Positions 62,560 through 64,000 of a stretch of 64,000 bases of DNA are shown one piece after another (the first letter of the stretch is position 1; every line of letters begins with the position of its first letter). The position numbers and the translations under genes are program-made. Source of the DNA: Antedon bifida (lineage: Eukaryota; Echinodermata; Crinoidea; Comatulida; Antedonidae); contig OY727100.1 of the NCBI GenBank assembly GCA_963402885.1, forward strand, positions 20,679,665 through 20,743,664, given 5' to 3'. Under the pieces are notes generated by a model, which ran no database searches, was not told the origin of the DNA, and saw nothing but the letters and a program-made list of their open reading frames with translations.

Positions 62560-63290
62560 AGTTGTGGATGAAGTTGGCTAGGATCATTTATATTTCCGAG
62601 TGTCTAAAAACAAAATCACGGTTAGAATTCTGTGGTTTTATACGAAAACCTGTAGTAATGCAATTTTCAGTACTGTATTATAAAAACTTTGTACTACTGT
62701 GATAGTACCCTGTGTAATATTCTGGCCGTATATTTGATTAATTTTCCCACCCAAATTTAATATCACCCAGTAGTAGTTCTGAGATCAGATGTTTGTATTG
62801 CAAAAAAATCACCTTGAAATAATGCTAATAATCTATAGCAAAGTACTATCATGCTTTTATTAATGTTATACAGTTTTTGTTAATTATCGGTAGTTACCTG
62901 TTTAAAAAGCAGTTACCTGTTTAAAAAGCTATTTATTGTGCACAAAGATATTGACTAGGTTTTGAGATATGTCTGTAATGTGTTTATAGCAATAGTATTT
63001 TCAATGACAGCCTTGATTCTACTTCGACTGTTTGTATATATATTTATGTAAATCTAAAATTATAGCCCTATTGTTTTGGTAATAGTATGAAACCAATGTC
63101 GGTGACCAAAACACCCAAAAATATGTCCAGTACTCTCTGTGTAATTAAGATTCCATCCCTACCTATTGGTATTCAAACAGTAACTTTTATACCTTTTTTC
63201 TGTGTAAATACACTTGTATGATGTTCATCTTGTTATGGTTTGTCATGAATGTATTCAACAAATAAATTACACAAGTTTTGTACTGCAATA
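62560..63290 (+). other. CEP164 3' UTR and polyadenylation site
   Basis: No coding sequence. AATAAA at 63261-63266 probably directs cleavage near 63285. The opposite-strand signal for CENATAC (TTTATT on plus, 63302-63307) lies about 40 bases away. Confidence 0.6.
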
Positions 63291-63326
63291 TTACATTGTC
63301 TTTTATTTAGTTTTACTTGTGCAATA

Positions 63327-63390
63327 TCTACTGCAGTAATTACATTTTTTACTGCAATAAATAAAAAGAAAATGTAGTTACTGCAGTAGA
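63327..63390. repeat. Long stem-loop in the CENATAC 3' UTR
   Basis: TCTACTGCAGTA-A-TTACATTTT (63327-63348) pairs with AAAATGTA-G-TTACTGCAGTAGA (63369-63390): 22-bp arms with one mismatch and a 20-base loop. It lies in the predicted minus-strand 3' UTR and could be a processing signal or a small foldback element. Confidence 0.6.
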
Positions 63391-63468
63391 ATAATTTTGA
63401 CATTGTCCCTAATCTGCATTGCTATGCCAACATCTTGTCCTGTGTGCATAACTGTAGTTGGTGAATGA

Positions 63469-63879
63469 TTAATATTTTCCACTATGATGTCCATTCATTG
63501 TTTTGCGTTTTTTCCAGTTGCCTGTTTCACGTTGGTATTGTTGTCTAAAAAAAGAAGAAAACCATTCAAAGATACAAAATAATATAAAAACAAAGTAAAG
63601 CTTGCAGGCAAAGGCCAGGTTCACTGGGGACAAAAATTTGCAGCGTTACGGGCCAAATAGTAGGTAGGTAAAATATATTCTGTTATTGATTCTAAAATTG
63701 AGTGAAATGATAAAATAATTATGTACCAGTGAAATATTTAACCTACTTTGATTGTAATCGCCTTCCCGAGTTCCAAACACGGCCAAATGAAGGCATCCAA
63801 TCAGGATTGTTTGTTGAAGTACGATCAAAATTTGCTCCAACACGGGCAGGATTTAACTTACGTTTACGTTCTCTTTTCA
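63469..63879 (-). CDS. CENATAC: CENATAC (CCDC84) C-terminal exons, partial
   Basis: The protein belongs to the minor (U12-type) spliceosome and is needed for AT-AC introns. Two minus-strand exons: 63747-63879 and 63469-63544 (stop TAA at 63469-63471). The first encodes KRERKRKLNPARVGANFDRT, then NPDWMPSFGRVWNSGRRLQS. The GANFD and DW[L/M]PSFGRVWN[S/N]GRR stretch is the strongly conserved C-terminal block of CCDC84. It splices in phase (SK|QQYQRETGNWKKRKTM) to a short terminal exon. The remaining exons lie beyond the right edge. The gene is tail-to-tail with CEP164. Confidence 0.85.
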
Positions 63880-64000
63880 CTGAAAGAAGAAAATTACACC
63901 GACTTAATCAACCATGAAGATAACTTGCAACATAAATACTATTTAGACTAGATAATACATTTAAGATATGACATTGTGAGTGGGTATGGTACGCCTTTCA

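Overview
The window is animal genomic DNA: small phase-consistent exons with GT-AG introns, Ig superfamily receptors, the distal-appendage protein CEP164 and a minor-spliceosome factor, plus tRNA-derived SINEs, CR1-type LINE debris and MITEs. The DNA is AT-rich and the palindromic word AGGCCTA is scattered almost everywhere. From memory that word usage is typical of echinoderm genomes, so a marine invertebrate deuterostome, probably an echinoderm, is the best guess. The clade is an inference.

Layout. (1) 1-280, plus strand: the last exon of an Ig-receptor-family gene (called P0 here). (2) 1.2-1.5 kb: a minisatellite that looks derived from a sialidase exon. (3) 3.06-21.26 kb, minus strand: a receptor with three Ig domains (gene A, 5' part at 19-21.3 kb), followed downstream by exons for further Ig domains joined in frame to a complete sialidase fold (gene B, an Ig-sialidase fusion). 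Several micro-exons that look like a cytoplasmic tail lie between the two halves of one Ig domain, so A and B are entangled and may share exons. (4) 22.7-23.6 kb: a hAT-like MITE. (5) About 23.93-35.18 kb: a large foldback-like structure whose diverged inverted ends enclose a 10-kb higher-order tandem array. The array has 2.73-2.75 kb units, each holding three ~485-bp subunits, a tRNA-Val-derived SINE and a second tRNA-like Pol III unit. (6) 35.95-50.67 kb, plus strand: three tandem paralogous receptors P1, P2 and P3, each with signal peptide, three Ig domains, one membrane span and a tail built from small exons carrying YxxL and YxxP tyrosine motifs. (7) 51.83-63.29 kb, plus strand: a complete 27-coding-exon CEP164 gene. 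(8) 63.47-63.88 kb, minus strand: the last two exons of a CENATAC/CCDC84 orthologue, convergent with CEP164.

How the parts may work together. P0, A, P1, P2 and P3 form one family of cell-surface Ig receptors. Their tails differ in the number of tyrosine docking exons, as in paired activating/inhibitory receptor families. The neighbouring protein with several Ig domains on a sialidase-fold module suggests that this cluster handles glycan or self/non-self recognition. This is an inference from domain content and linkage; nothing in the sequence proves it. CEP164 and CENATAC are ordinary conserved flanking genes.

Exon limits were read by eye from splice consensus and reading-frame continuity. 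They are well supported for CEP164 (27 exons sum to 1,373 codons including stop) and P1-P3, good for the sialidase part, and ambiguous at 13.8-19.5 kb.
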